In this document: positions 11,137 to 21,420 of the stretch, one piece after another | Layout of the letters: every line of letters begins with the position of its first letter | Position numbering within the stretch: the stretch's first letter is position 1 | From: Notospermus geniculatus | Taxonomy: Eukaryota > Nemertea > Pilidiophora > Heteronemertea > Lineidae | Direction: 5' to 3' | DNA length: 64,000 bases | NCBI GenBank assembly: GCA_002633025.1 | Contig: NMRB01000991.1 | Location: forward strand, 24,558-88,557 | Notes under the pieces: generated by a model | Databases searched by the model: none | Seen by the model: only the letters and a program-made list of their open reading frames with translations | Told to the model about the DNA's origin: nothing | Made by a program: the position numbers and the translations under genes

Positions 11137-11433
11137 AGGTGCTCTAGTTCGAATTGTAAACATTACGGTTTGTTTATTTACATGGTTGATTATAATAGTT
11201 ATTTTTCCTCGGACAGGTGGCAGCACCGTTTTTTCCAAAGCATTAATGTTATCTATTTTTATATCTATCTTGATAAATATTCTTGTAAGTGAAATATCTT
11301 TATGATTTTACGCTCAAAAACAAACAAAACGTTGTGAAAGGCGAGATTTAATGCGATTTTATCTGATTTGTTAGTACCATAAGTTGACAATAGGTGGCAC
11401 ACCGTAATGTTTACAATTCGAACTAGAGCACCT
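11137..11433. mobile_element. TTAA-flanked palindromic MITE, complete copy
   Basis: The ends AGGTGCTCTAGTTCGAATTG and CAATTCGAACTAGAGCACCT pair over about 33 bp. TTAA flanks both sides (11133-11136 and 11434-11437). TTAA targets are typical of piggyBac-type transposases, but the ends do not begin CCC, so the superfamily is left open. Confidence 0.8.
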
Positions 11434-13009
11434 TTAAGAAAAAAACAATGAAATTAGAGAAATTTTCATCTACTACAAGATGATGTAAGTTTTACTGTCG
11501 GGTGACCAAAAATGGGTTATTTTCATGCCAGAAGTAAACTGAAATAACGTTAGAAAAAAGAATGTTCGGTCACAACGCTCACAGCTGATGATACTTCGTG
11601 GGAGTGACTCCGATATTAAGCAGTCTGAAACTTTCGGTAGATTGGCATATGTCGGTCAATCGAGCGGTCGTTCAACTGAGCTGCTACTTCGGCGGTCCAT
11701 TGAAAGAGGTCGGTCATTCGGCCTGTCTGCCCAGCATCTTTCGGTCGAACATGTGAGAGGTACACACAGCCCGTCTAACATCTATCAACGTCTCTCTATG
11801 TGAGTGTTCCCCCTCATTGTGTCCACACAGGCTGCGCGAGACTGATTATGCACAGACCTGTGTAGCTGTCTAACGCATCACATCGGCCAGATTTGGCCGA
11901 GGTGTACGTCCGCAACCTCATCACAGCGTAGGAATCTTGGCTGAAAAATAAATCCAAGTTATTGGCTTAACATTCTTTGTTTAAAGGGAATTGATATCGA
12001 TAAAATTTGATTTAGAAATAGAATTTGAAAGGGGACGAATTTTCGGGAAAAAATGTAAACAAACTTCTCCAGAATTTCAACAAAGAAATGTTCGTGCACA
12101 CTGATTGGCTGAAATTTTTTGTTTACAAACACCAGTCAAATGTAAATAAAATCCGCTATCAATTCGCTTTAATGCAAAAATATTTACAGATTTTTTTGTG
12201 AATAATTGTATAGCAAGTAACAAATCTCATAACAAGCGAGGCTTATAGGTATTTTGATCCTAGAAACTACAGGGATCGAGGGATCACATGATCAGCCAAG
12301 AAGGTAGTTCACTGTCAATCACACCCGACGCCATCTACATTACCCACAATCCTGTGAGCACGGCGTAACAGATTGGTGCGAGGTATGAGCGCCTTCTGTT
12401 GTAACAATGCTTTCCCAATACAAAGAAGGAAACACTAACAACGGGGAACATTGGCAGATGTTACATCGGTGCTACTCTGAAGCATACATGTAAGTTGGGA
12501 ACACGTTCGAATGATATCACTTGAACCCCTGGCGCCCTGAAGTGAGTGACCATAGACCAGGTGTACGTCAAGATTCAATGGTTGTTTCGTTTGTAATTCT
12601 CGCTACTGGTTAGGAGATACAATGCATTCGGATAAGTGGAACATCTTCGTCAGCTGGTCACTATTCAATAAAGTACACTTAACCAGCTGCTTGTCATCAA
12701 CACCTATCACTAACTCATGTAAGGGGAAATTGCATACATACACATTTATATGACAAATAACAACAGTCATACTATATCTCAACTGGATTTGCAATCATCA
12801 CAGTGTATCGTATGTTTATGTCACCAAACAACAGTCGTATTTGCATGATTTCAGTTACCGTGCACTTCCTAATGGTTTTTCAATTTTAAGGACGTGTATG
12901 CCGTGATTTGCATTGTGGAACGTTTTGTATTTTGACTTCCCGCCATTTCATGACGAATATTCAGTACGAATGGTAGACATTAACTAAATCTGTGCTCACT
13001 GCATCGATT
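11434..13009. other. Unannotated stretch
   Basis: There is no recognisable gene or well-formed element in about 1.6 kb. Frames of 63-71 codons (11588-11803 plus, 12603-12794 minus) have no domain. This is one of the longer apparently single-copy stretches. Confidence 0.4.
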
Positions 13010-13175
13010 AGGAACTGTCAGCGAGTTGACCAATAGGTGTAACTACGGCCCAATTCAATGCATTTAGCGGACCCAGTCATTGTTGATCGAGCAGCAATCA
13101 CGTAGATTTTCCTGTAAATTGGTCCGCTAGAACTTTGCTGCCATCTGTTGGCAATATCCGCGGCTGACTGCTCCT
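13010..13175. mobile_element. 166-bp MITE, copy 1
   Basis: It is delimited by AGGAACTGTCAGCG and CGCGGCTGACTGCTCCT-like ends. A second copy of the same length lies at 62342-62507 inside a mariner-like element. Shared words include gcggacccagtcatt and gatcgagcagcaatcacgta. Confidence 0.75.
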
Positions 13176-13399
13176 ATTGTCTCTTCAGCTGAATATTTCA
13201 TATTAGTTGACTCTCGACGGTTTCAAAAATAAAATTTAAACAGAATAAACACTTGCTTCAACAAGCCATTATTATTTGTGTATGACTATGCTTTGATAAT
13301 TAGCAAACAACCAATGTATGCATTCCGAAACGCGGTGGTAAATGAAAAAAATGAACTTGAAATCTAATTTCATATTTAAAGACAGAAAAAAACGTCACT

Positions 13400-13850
13400 G
13401 GTTGTTTTTTCGTTAAAAGGTAATTAATTGGTCGCGGCAGTCAAAAATGTCACTAAAAATAATTTCACGGCGCACGAAATTCGCAATTTCAAAATTACAA
13501 GTTTCGTATTTTAGCGGATTACTGTAAACCGTGATATTTTCGCGACGCTAAATGTTCGCGATTTTGGTGATGTACGAATTCGCGAAGAATAAATATTCGC
13601 GATTGGAACCCTTCAGCTTCAAAAGAATAATAAGAAGAGTAATTTTCGCGCGATTTATGTTCGCGTTTTGACCCTTGAACGCGAAAATCGCGAAAATAAA
13701 ACGCACGCGAAAATTTCACGGTTTACAGTACATCCCTAGATACAGTATACATGTAAGCCTAGATTTGCAGACCGTGTTCTAAATGCTATTTGAAGGCAGC
13801 AAAGTCACAGCAGTTGTGCAAATATGCTTTTAGTAGGCAATAAATTCCCG
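13400..13850 (-). repeat. Dispersed repeat R1, copy 3 (inverted, interrupted)
   Basis: The reverse complement matches 3590-3850: gcgcacgaaattcgcaattt, tctaggcttacatg-like and aaatgctatttgaaggcagc correspond to R1. It is interrupted by the MITE at 13522-13728, and its far end is cut by the P-family MITE starting about 13854. Confidence 0.7.
13522..13728. mobile_element. TA-flanked MITE (Tc1/mariner type)
   Basis: The ends CTGTAAACCGTGATATTTTC and AAATTTCACGGTTTACAG are flanked by TA (13520-13521, 13729-13730). The interior is rich in ttcgcgatt words. The TA target and short inverted repeats fit the Tc1/mariner superfamily. The nested position in R1 is supported by the two uninterrupted R1 copies. 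Confidence 0.75.
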
Positions 13851-13853
13851 ATG

Positions 13854-14258
13854 TGAGTATTTCCTCTCCCTGACGAAACTGGAAGTACGAAATTCAAAAT
13901 TCAACTTCATTTCCAGGACCTAATGTATTTCTGGAGATGGTTGCTACCACAAATGTCCCTGCTGCCAGTGCCTCTTTTACCATCATGTAAGGCCGAGAGA
14001 GTTATGGTGCATCTTGAATTTTTAAATTTCCACTTCGTATCTATGAAATAGAAACGAAAGATAAATTTCAAAGTTTAATGTAGGCCTACACCTTAACTCT
14101 TATCAGTCTAACGTTATAGGCTAAAAGACGCTCTTGCAGCAGGCGGTGTTGTGGTGTTGTGGTACCAACCATCTCCTGAAATACATTACGTCATAGAAAT
14201 GAAGTCCAATTTAGTGTTTCGTACTTCGTGTTTCGTCAGATTTGTGAAACCTCACTAA
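13854..14258. mobile_element. Palindromic MITE family P, copy 1
   Basis: The arms carry ctgacgaaa...gaagtacgaaat and end tcagatttgtgaaacctcac. Both arms include an atggttg-taccac motif and a gcgtcttttagc-like motif about 100 bp in. Other copies are at 28527-28916, 29862-29990 (half) and 43799-44341. Confidence 0.75.
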
Positions 14259-14369
14259 TATGAAAAAAAAAACGTATTGGCATCCTAGTTTGTTTGGAGG
14301 TCTTTTTTCACATGGCGATGCATAAAATCTGCCTGTAGATAGATATGACTGTACACAAAATTTAACTTA

Positions 14370-15114
14370 GTAAAACTGGTGTAATAGTAGCCCCTGGACG
14401 CAATGGTTCCCGGGCCCGCCGCCAGGCGGAAAAACGGCGTAGCCAGCGAATTGCTTTGTCGAACCTGCGAGTAGAATGCCTCATAGTAGATTTTTCAAGA
14501 ATGTGCATTTTTGTCTCCCATTGCGAGAACACGCCGTATTAGTTGTGCTTAGCGGTACAGCCAGTTCCGGATCCACATTTAATACCGATCCCCACAACCT
14601 AATTCTCAACTCCCACGTTTTCCCCCTTCCCCCTCGCCCGTAAAGCTCTGGGTAATAGTAGCCCCTGGCAGGGATAAAGCTCAGGACACTGACTTTATCA
14701 TTGGACCCAAGAACTGGGCTTTGTACAGGAGAATGGGACCCAATGTACAGCTAACTTGCGGGATTTACACCCCATAAATGTATTACCAACAGATAGAAAT
14801 ATGGTGCCTTAATTGCTACACTGAAAAAAAATCCTAATCATGTTGAGTACTTTCGGGGTACTCGTTTTGTCCGTGAGATGAGTAGAAAGGTACTCATATT
14901 GAGTAGAAAGGTACTTATAGCGAGTAGAAAGATACTCATAGCGAGTAGCAAGGAACTCCAAATGCAGCTCCTTGGCCCGATGAGTACCCAATTAGTACCC
15001 AATTAGTACCTTTCTACTCATCTCACGGACAAAATGACTGATGAGTAGCCCAAAGTACTCAACATGAGCCGAAATTTTTTTTCAGTGTAGGGGCTACTAT
15101 TACCCCAGTTTACC
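14370..15114. mobile_element. Host foldback element with TAATAGTAGCCCC ends
   Basis: The left end aaactggtgtaatagtagcc is answered by ggctactattaccccagttt on the right. A second internal left-type repeat (ggtaatagtagcccctgg) lies at 14652. A different MITE is nested just inside the right end at 14819-15087. Confidence 0.6.
14819..15087. mobile_element. TA-flanked CACTGAAAAA MITE with internal 21-bp repeats
   Basis: The ends CACTGAAAAAAAATCC and TTTTTTTTCAGTG are flanked by TA on both sides. The arms continue through gttgagtact and ttgtccgtgagatgagtaga. Four imperfect units of gagtagaaaggtactcatatt (about 14879-14960) follow on the left. Its target and ends are Tc1/mariner-like. Confidence 0.8.
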
Positions 15115-15862
15115 TTACATGCATAAAACGTACTCATCAGTGGCGATTTAATGCCGGTGAATAACACTTACATGTACATGTACATGTATCGGTTAAAGAA
15201 TGAACGGAAAGAGGAATACATGTACACTGTACCTAAAAGTGGTTGAATAAAAACCACGTACAAAGTGCCACTTCTAACAGAAGGAGCCCCCTTGCAGTTT
15301 GACAGCCAGGGTTTATAAGGCACAAAATGATTACTATCTCCCGATGATGATGCTCAACATATTTCATGAAACACGTTCCGCCGTTCCTGATTACCTATGA
15401 GAGGTAAATTAATTAGTGAGGCTTAAAGCACGATCATTGCAAGATTGCTCTGGGTGTTAAACAACAAATTCACGTGTAGATAATAGATACATGTACATGT
15501 ACTTAGGCCATATAAAAAATCTTTAGTTTAGCATCAATCATACTTGTAAAGAGTGAGGAGGGAGGAGGTTTTTTTATTTTTATTTTTATTTTTCATATTG
15601 AAATGTGATCGTCGAAAGAGAGCTTTGAAGCGTTGCAACTTCCATACAAACAACTTCCATACAAACCCTTAGGAACACAAACCCTTAGAAACCCTTAAGA
15701 ACTGGAAAAAAAGGTTTTTATTTAAGGTACAAAGGTAAATACGAGTCATGGCCCCATTGAGGATCGTCAGAGTTTGTTGTAAAACTAGGAGGAACAAATT
15801 GAAAACAAATTCGAAAAAATATTTCGAGGAGGCAAGAAATTTCGTGGCTGGAGGTAAATAAG
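15115..15862. other. Unannotated stretch with acatgt microsatellite
   Basis: Short (acatgt)n runs occur near 15168-15188 and 15490. A T-rich run (15569-15592) and a small repeated motif ttccatacaaac/cccttagaaac near 15640-15700 are visible. No gene is seen. Confidence 0.5.
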
Positions 15863-16300
15863 CCAGGTAAATAACAAATAGCAACAGACATTCCATTTCC
15901 ATAAGCCAGGTAAATAACTAATAGCAACAGACATCCCATTTCCATAAACCAGGTAAATGACTAATGGCAACAGACATTCCATTTCCATAAGCCAGGTAAA
16001 TAACTAATGGCAACAGACATTCCATTTCCATAAGCCAGGTAAGTAACAAATAGCAACAGACATTCCATTTCCATAAACCAGGTAAATAACTAATAGCAAC
16101 AGACATTCCATTTCCATAAGCCAGGTAAGTAACTAATAGCAACAGACATTCCATTTCCATAAACCAGGTAAATAACAAATAGCAACAGACATTCCATTTC
16201 CATAAGCCAGGTAAATAACAAATAGCAACAGACATTCCATTTCCATAAACCAGGTAAATAACTAATAGCAACAGACATTCCATTTCCATAAGCCAGGTAA
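15863..16300. repeat. 43-bp minisatellite, ten units
   Basis: The unit starts ccaggtaaataactaatagc and ends ttccataag. It begins at 15863 and every 43 bases to 16250, with a partial eleventh at 16293. Units differ mainly at tag/tgg and aag/aaa. Because 43 is not a multiple of three, all three minus-strand frames stay open and give the same cycling peptide; these frames are not genes. Confidence 0.95.
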
Positions 16301-16887
16301 GTAGGCCTACCTAGTAGCAGCAGATAAGCCATGATAAATCAACAGACTTGCCATTTCGTGCCAAAACAGCGGCACCTTCAAAAAACACCGATCTATGAAA
16401 AATTTCTTACGTGATCGAAAAACGTACATACGTGTAAAGTACCTAGCTACACAATGAAGTCATGACGTCAAATAAGGCATACTTTCATTTGATCATCTCA
16501 TGTGTTCAATCAAAAATTGCTTTGCACTCCCCACCTTTCACATTTTGTGGATTCATCCATGAAGTCTTTGAAAATCATTTACTTACTAAAATTCCTCTGA
16601 GATGGAACCCCGCATTGCTGTAGCTAAGATGTCTCCATTGTCAATAGCTGAGTTAAAAACCATTTTGTGAAGTTACTATGGGTGACATGGGAAGTCTATA
16701 AAAAACTTATCACATTCAGAACGAAGGAATTTTTCCATGAAGAGCGGATGTTATTTTCTTATGCATCCCAACGTCTAAGATTTCATTTTCCGTCATCAAT
16801 ACGATGTATTATGTTTATAATATCATAATAGAGTACGTTGCCTGTGAACTGATGTGCTGCAAGTGGGGAGTGTCTCAGGGGTCCACA
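16301..16887. other. Unannotated stretch
   Basis: No gene or repeat is recognised between the minisatellite and the foldback element. Confidence 0.4.
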
Positions 16888-17261
16888 TAAACTCCCTACG
16901 CAGTTGTGAGTCGCGCCCCTTCGGTTTACTCGCTCTCCACAACTGCTTAACTAGGATGTGTTCGCCGCGGTTGGTCAACAGATGGCGCTGAGCGAGCAAT
17001 GAGAGCACCGAGCAACCGGTAACCAAGCTGGCCTGAGACACTTTTTCATTGGCCGAGCGGTTCGTAGCCATGGTAGCACAAGAACATCCGTTGCCAACGG
17101 GCCAAAGAGTTCTGAAAGCAGCAGCGTGCTGATAGGCTGTAAAATTCGCGCCATGCCCTGACGCCATCTGTTGACCAACCGCGGCGAACACATCCAAGTT
17201 AAGCAGTTGTGGAGAGCGGTAAACCGAAGGGGGCGCGATACACAACTGCGTAGGGAGTTTA
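16888..17261. mobile_element. Foldback element with ~105-bp arms, 9-bp TSD
   Basis: The ends TAAACTCCCTACGCAGTTGT and ACAACTGCGTAGGGAGTTTA continue as paired arms through caacagatggcg and cgccatctgttg. GGGTCCACA is an exact 9-bp direct repeat on both sides (16879-16887 and 17262-17270). Long arms with a 9-bp duplication resemble Mutator-like elements. Two large minus-strand frames over this region read through the arms and are not supported as genes. Confidence 0.85.
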
Positions 17262-17390
17262 GGGTCCACACTGCTACCGACTTGTTTGGGAGGTCTGTGT
17301 CGGTGTGTGTTTGGGAGGTTTGCGCCGGTGTCAACGCCGAAAAAGTCCCTCTGAAATCGAAGTCCGGCTGCTGTTGTCCTAGTGAATTAA

Positions 17391-17641
17391 AGGAGTTCGA
17401 CGTCCAAGTTGTAAACAAACCAGTTTGTTTACAAACAGTGGTCGGCAAACTAGTTTTATTCCTTCGTGAAGGTGGCAGCACCAGTAGCGCCCCGTGATCG
17501 TTAGACTGGTGCCCGGTCCAATGCAACTCACTCACGATATTCACGTCAGTACATATCACCGACAATAGGTGGCAGCACCGCAGGCGTCGCGTGGATAGAG
17601 AGCCAGTGAGTGAGTGTTTACAACTTGGACGTCCAGCTCCT
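17391..17641. mobile_element. MITE with TTGGACGTCC-type ends
   Basis: The ends gacgtccaagttgtaaac and gtttacaacttggacgtc are inverted repeats. The sequence around the insertion (tgtcctagtgaa, then agcctttgtgaagg) resembles uninterrupted tgtcctactggaagcctttg at 59380, upstream of the GPCR. Confidence 0.65.
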
Positions 17642-17940
17642 AAGCCTTTGTGAAGGCTTACGTTGCTTACCCTGACCATAACCGTTGACTATGCATACTT
17701 CGCATTCGCATTGAGTTTCCATTCGTTGGACTTTCTCCGCTGCTACATCGGTGGATTTCTCATACCATTCCCCAGAAGGTTCCGATTGCGTAGAGCTACA
17801 CGGCATGCATGGTACGGACACTCCGGTTAAAGCGGGATTTATTGGCACACGGATCCGGTCCGTTTCCAGTCCCTTTGCCCCTAGTTTTCCGGATACGACA
17901 ACGCAAAAGCCCATTTGGTCGATTTTTTAAAGGGCCTCTA
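17642..17940. other. Unannotated; 98-codon minus-strand frame of unknown status
   Basis: A minus-strand open frame (17618-17914) has a non-repetitive, Cys-containing sequence, but its last codons lie in the flanking MITE. No domain is recognised and no splice signals could be assigned with confidence, so it is not called as a gene. Confidence 0.35.
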
Positions 17941-18084
17941 GAGGCAGCTCGCCATTAGGCTACTATCAGTACCGGTTCTTCAACTAGGCGGCGCCACTTT
18001 AACGTTAATCACCAGTACGAGGTATTGAACATGGGTTTTCCCCGGGGTTTTCCCCAGCCATGCTGGGCTGCCTCTAGAGTCCCT
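17941..18084. mobile_element. TTAA-flanked palindromic MITE
   Basis: The ends AGGGCCTCTAGAGGCAGC and GCTGCCTCTAGAGTCCCT are inverted repeats, with TTAA immediately outside each (17937-17940 and 18085-18088). It is 144 bp long. Confidence 0.8.
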
Positions 18085-18173
18085 TTAACGGACCTGAGCC
18101 GGACAAAATCCGTGTGCCAATGAACCCCATTTAACAAGGGCTTCGCAAAGCGTTCTCGATCTGAAGCCATTAT

Positions 18174-18321
18174 GGAGGTTTAGAAATCAAACGATAAACG
18201 TAAACGTTAACGACAACGTTATTTTTGTACCGAAATGCAATATAAAATCCGGTGAGTGTGTGGTATGAAAAATAACGTTGTCGTAACGTTTTACGTTTAT
18301 CGTTTGATTTCTTAACCTTCC
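18174..18321. mobile_element. Palindromic MITE, ATCAAACGATAAAC family, copy 1
   Basis: The arms ggaggtttagaaatcaaacg and cgtttgatttcttaaccttc pair through aacgttaacgacaacgtta. A second copy is at 43025-43174 with nearly the same arms and length. Confidence 0.85.
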
Positions 18322-18906
18322 TATTGTCAACTGCTGCACGTTTATGTACCACATGAGTACGATTACCACAGTCGCCTAGTGAAAAGGCAGTCTTTAGACC
18401 GTCTACGAATTTTTAATGCACTGTGGCTACTACTGAGTAGGTAGAATATGAATTACCAAAGGTTTGCGTTATGCGTCCTCGTATATCCTTCGCATTTTCC
18501 ACTGATGAAAGTTGACATATCGAACCGCCTTGTCTCAGTGAAAAACATGCAGAAAATACCCTTAAAACATCAAAATGCTATAATTCCTTTAATCTAGAGT
18601 TTGAGCGACGGCATGCTTTGAATAACTATCATATTCAGTCGATGATGGTGGAACGTATTATATCAATGTCTGTAGTGAAGTTCAAACTTCCCCATTAAAA
18701 AGCTTTTGATTACGATTTTAATCTAAGTTAAAACTCACGACGTAACTTGATTAAAGACAGATCCAGGCTACCTTTCTTTTGAAACAAAGCTAAGGTTGAC
18801 TTTTGTCCTCCCTGCAGGAATACAAAATATTACCTGCGGGGGTTTGCCGGTACACGCACAGTACCAGTTCATATGATGGCAGTCTTAAATTTGACTGCCG
18901 ACGTAG
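18322..18906. other. Unannotated stretch
   Basis: No element or gene is recognised. The last 20 bp match the segment at 29985-30015 (inverted), which is the empty site for the next element. Confidence 0.4.
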
Positions 18907-19159
18907 TAGACTGGTCCCCTGTCGTACCGCTCCGTTCCTCCACTACTACGTCAGGCCGCGTCCGCCATGTTTGCCTGTTTTCTGACACACGTATGCAAAT
19001 GAGCAATAAAGACTTGTAACGTTGCGGGAGTCTCTAAAAATAGATGATGACTCATGGCGCGACCGTTGACCAATCACAGTTGACCAATCACATGCCGAGT
19101 TGGCGTTCAAAATGCCTGTCGTAGTAGTGAAGCGAGAACTACGACAGGGGACCAGTCTA
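18907..19159. mobile_element. Mutator-like MITE (TAGACTGGTCCCC family), copy 1
   Basis: The ends TAGACTGGTCCCCTGTCGTA and TACGACAGGGGACCAGTCTA are perfect inverted repeats. An exact 9-bp duplication CCGACGTAG flanks it (18898-18906, 19160-19168). An inverted paralogue at 29985-30015 carries the same flanks uninterrupted with one CCGACGTAG. The element is 253 bp with no frame of interest. A 9-bp duplication points to the Mutator superfamily. Confidence 0.9.
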
Positions 19160-19500
19160 CCGACGTAGAGGGAGCCTCCTAGCGGTAGCCACACGAACTA
19201 CAAAAATCCATTACAAAATGTACTGTACGGGCAAATCGGGACTATTCGCCAACAACGTAGTTGGTCCCTTGGGTTGGAGATATGAAAAGCCGTTTGAATT
19301 TTGAAAGGAAATAAAGGAAAAATAAACATTTATTAAAAATACCGTTTTTTTTTCACTTGATTGCCATGGAAACGAGATTTTGTCAAAACGATCAAAGGTG
19401 CCTAAGTGGCACCCGTTGGTTTCTGAATCTAAAGCCTTCAAATCAAAGGAAACTGCAATAAAATTGCTTTTATCCCGAAATCGACACTTCACCTGAAATT
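19160..19500. other. Unannotated stretch
   Basis: It begins with the target-site repeat flank of the previous element. No other feature is recognised. Confidence 0.4.
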
Positions 19501-19680
19501 CCGGTGTAATGAAATCTAATGTTCCCGATACCAGATGCCCGCTTCTATTGTACAGGGGACATCTCGTGACAGAAGTTCCGTCTGTTAGTGTCCGGCCTAT
19601 TGTAGCTGCCGCTTATTCCGTCAGAATCCTTTGTTGGGGGACGTCTCATATCGGGGTACATGACATTCTACTACACCGGG
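19501..19680. mobile_element. Element family H with CCGGTGTA ends
   Basis: The left end ccggtgtaatgaaatctaat is answered by attctactacaccggg on the right; cgata...agatg and catctcg/gacgtctca also pair. Family H sequence recurs near 9587, 25310, 26990, 38782-38930 and 40250, often next to ggataaagcggc or ggattaagcggc. Confidence 0.6.
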
Positions 19681-20257
19681 GTTTGCGTCCAGACTATGGC
19701 GTTCGCATTGGCGTTTCGAAGCTTTGCAAAAACTCCCCTTCCACGTGAACCACGTCGGTTTGTGTCGTACTAGAATGGCCCAGCTGGCGTTCATTGAAAC
19801 ATAACGAACACCAATCAATGGTACTGTTGAGGTTCCGCCGACGGCTCAGTAACTGTGTTTGTTCTTGTCTTTGATCTCGGCTAATAATCGAACGATAAAT
19901 CTAGACAGTGACGAGCGTTAGTTCAGCGTATAATTAGTACAGATTTGCCGTATCACATCACATCTGACCGAGAGCGTTAGCAGAAAAGTTTAGAATCATC
20001 ACTTAGACCGTTTTCTGGTAGGAATATTCTTGCCATTAGGCTACTTTCGTGGTACCTCAATGTGATACCCGCTTACATTGTTCGCGCACTTTGCAACCTC
20101 CACGTATGTACAGTGTGAAGAGAGGGCAACGTTGCTTTCAAGAACATGTCGAAATGTTGACCCTCACGTGACTGCTCTCGGCCAATCGTATTCAAGGTAC
20201 GGTATTAAAAATTAGCTATTTTCCCTGAAATTTCTCAGTATAAGTTGATAAAACCTA
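19681..20257. other. Unannotated stretch
   Basis: No gene or repeat is recognised. Confidence 0.4.
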
Positions 20258-21104
20258 GCGTCCACTAGGGCGCGGACAAGACGCGGAACGCAAATTTAGC
20301 AATTCCGCATCATTCCGCAACCTCTCCGCATATTCTTGAAAGATTCCGTTCACCGTCTTTATCATTCCTAAGCAGTTCCCGGCATTTCCGCACGTTCGGG
20401 AGAGGGCGAAATTTCCGCATCCAAATTTTGATCGAGACCAAAATTTCGACGCGGAAATGAACTTCCCGACACCTTCGGCACCCTGTCTGCATTGTCGTGC
20501 GGACATCGTCAGGACATCCCGCCTTTCTGTAACACTTCTGCAAACGTTCCTGAAAGCTTCCGCGGTGCGGGCAGCTTCGCGAAGGCAAGCAGAAGCCACG
20601 CGGACTGTTTCAGGAAAGCGCGGAGCCGATGCAGATCAAAATAAGCGAGTGCGCGAAGCCGTCAAGACATTTGCGGACAAGACACGGAAAGGTCAACAGG
20701 TTGCGGCGTGGAGGAGTTTATGGCCGGTGTAACGTTTTTCAGTGTGGCCGTTTTTACTAACTCCATGACGGCTAGCAGACATATGAGAAAAATCCAAATT
20801 CGGCGCAGAATTTATAACCTTGAATTATTTCCTCATATTGTCCGCATATCTACCCGATTGTCCTAGTCCATGATTTTACTACTCCTGGTGTGATCCTAGA
20901 TGTGTCCGCGCTGTCCTGCTACGATCAGCAGCATTTCGCGCCCTTCACGATTGCTTCCTGGGACACTCCCAGGTATGTCTGCAGAGATGTCCCAGGAAAC
21001 GATGATTCGCACACTTTTTTTCGCGACTGACGCGGAAAGGATGCCGAAATTGCATAATTTGCTTCCGCAACCCTTCCTAATCTTGTCGGCGCTCTAGTGG
21101 ACGC
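20258..21104. mobile_element. Foldback element with GCGTCCACTAG ends
   Basis: The ends GCGTCCACTAGGGCGC and GCGCTCTAGTGGACGC are inverted repeats. The subterminal regions (tcgcggaac, ttccgcaacc types) also pair loosely. It is about 847 bp and GC-richer than its flanks. Open frames of 91-114 codons inside overlap on opposite strands and have no domain. The target duplication is not clear. Confidence 0.65.
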
Positions 21105-21152
21105 CACCCATAAAGGGCAACTCTCTTCCTCACACCACGGCTTGGCGCCTTG

Positions 21153-21420
21153 ATTTATTCTATACAAGGCTCGTTTTAGGTTCCAAGACCTTCACATCGC
21201 CGCTAGGCGGCATTCCGTGATCTTTGCATCTGGCTTTAGGTTAAAAAGGGAAGAATAGTGTTCTCCCTGAGTGATTTATTCGGTACAACAAGGCTCGTTT
21301 TAGGTTCCAAGGCCGCTGTGCTTTCGAGAGCAAAATGATCTGCGGTCCGTTGTTTACATTTGTAATTCTCTGCATTGCCGCTAGACGGCGTTCCGAGACC
21401 TTTGCGTCTGGCTATAGAGG
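21153..21420. repeat. Degenerate direct repeat pair
   Basis: The words aaggctcgttttaggttcca (21167 and 21291) and gccgctag(g/a)cggc(a/g)ttccg (21198 and 21374) occur twice in the same order, so this is an old partial tandem duplication. Confidence 0.6.

Noticed and set aside
15669-16332. Overlapping frames in the 43-bp array as a repetitive protein, or the array as CRISPR
   Set aside because: All three frames of a 43-bp minisatellite give the same cycle. The units are contiguous without unique spacers, and the genome is eukaryotic.
16975-17679. 234-codon minus-strand frame as a gene
   Set aside because: It crosses the arms of two inverted-repeat elements, and the overlapping frames in the same arms are equally open. 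No domain is present.
20255-20732. Frames of 91-114 codons in the GC-rich foldback element
   Set aside because: They overlap on opposite strands within an inverted-repeat element and have no recognisable domain.
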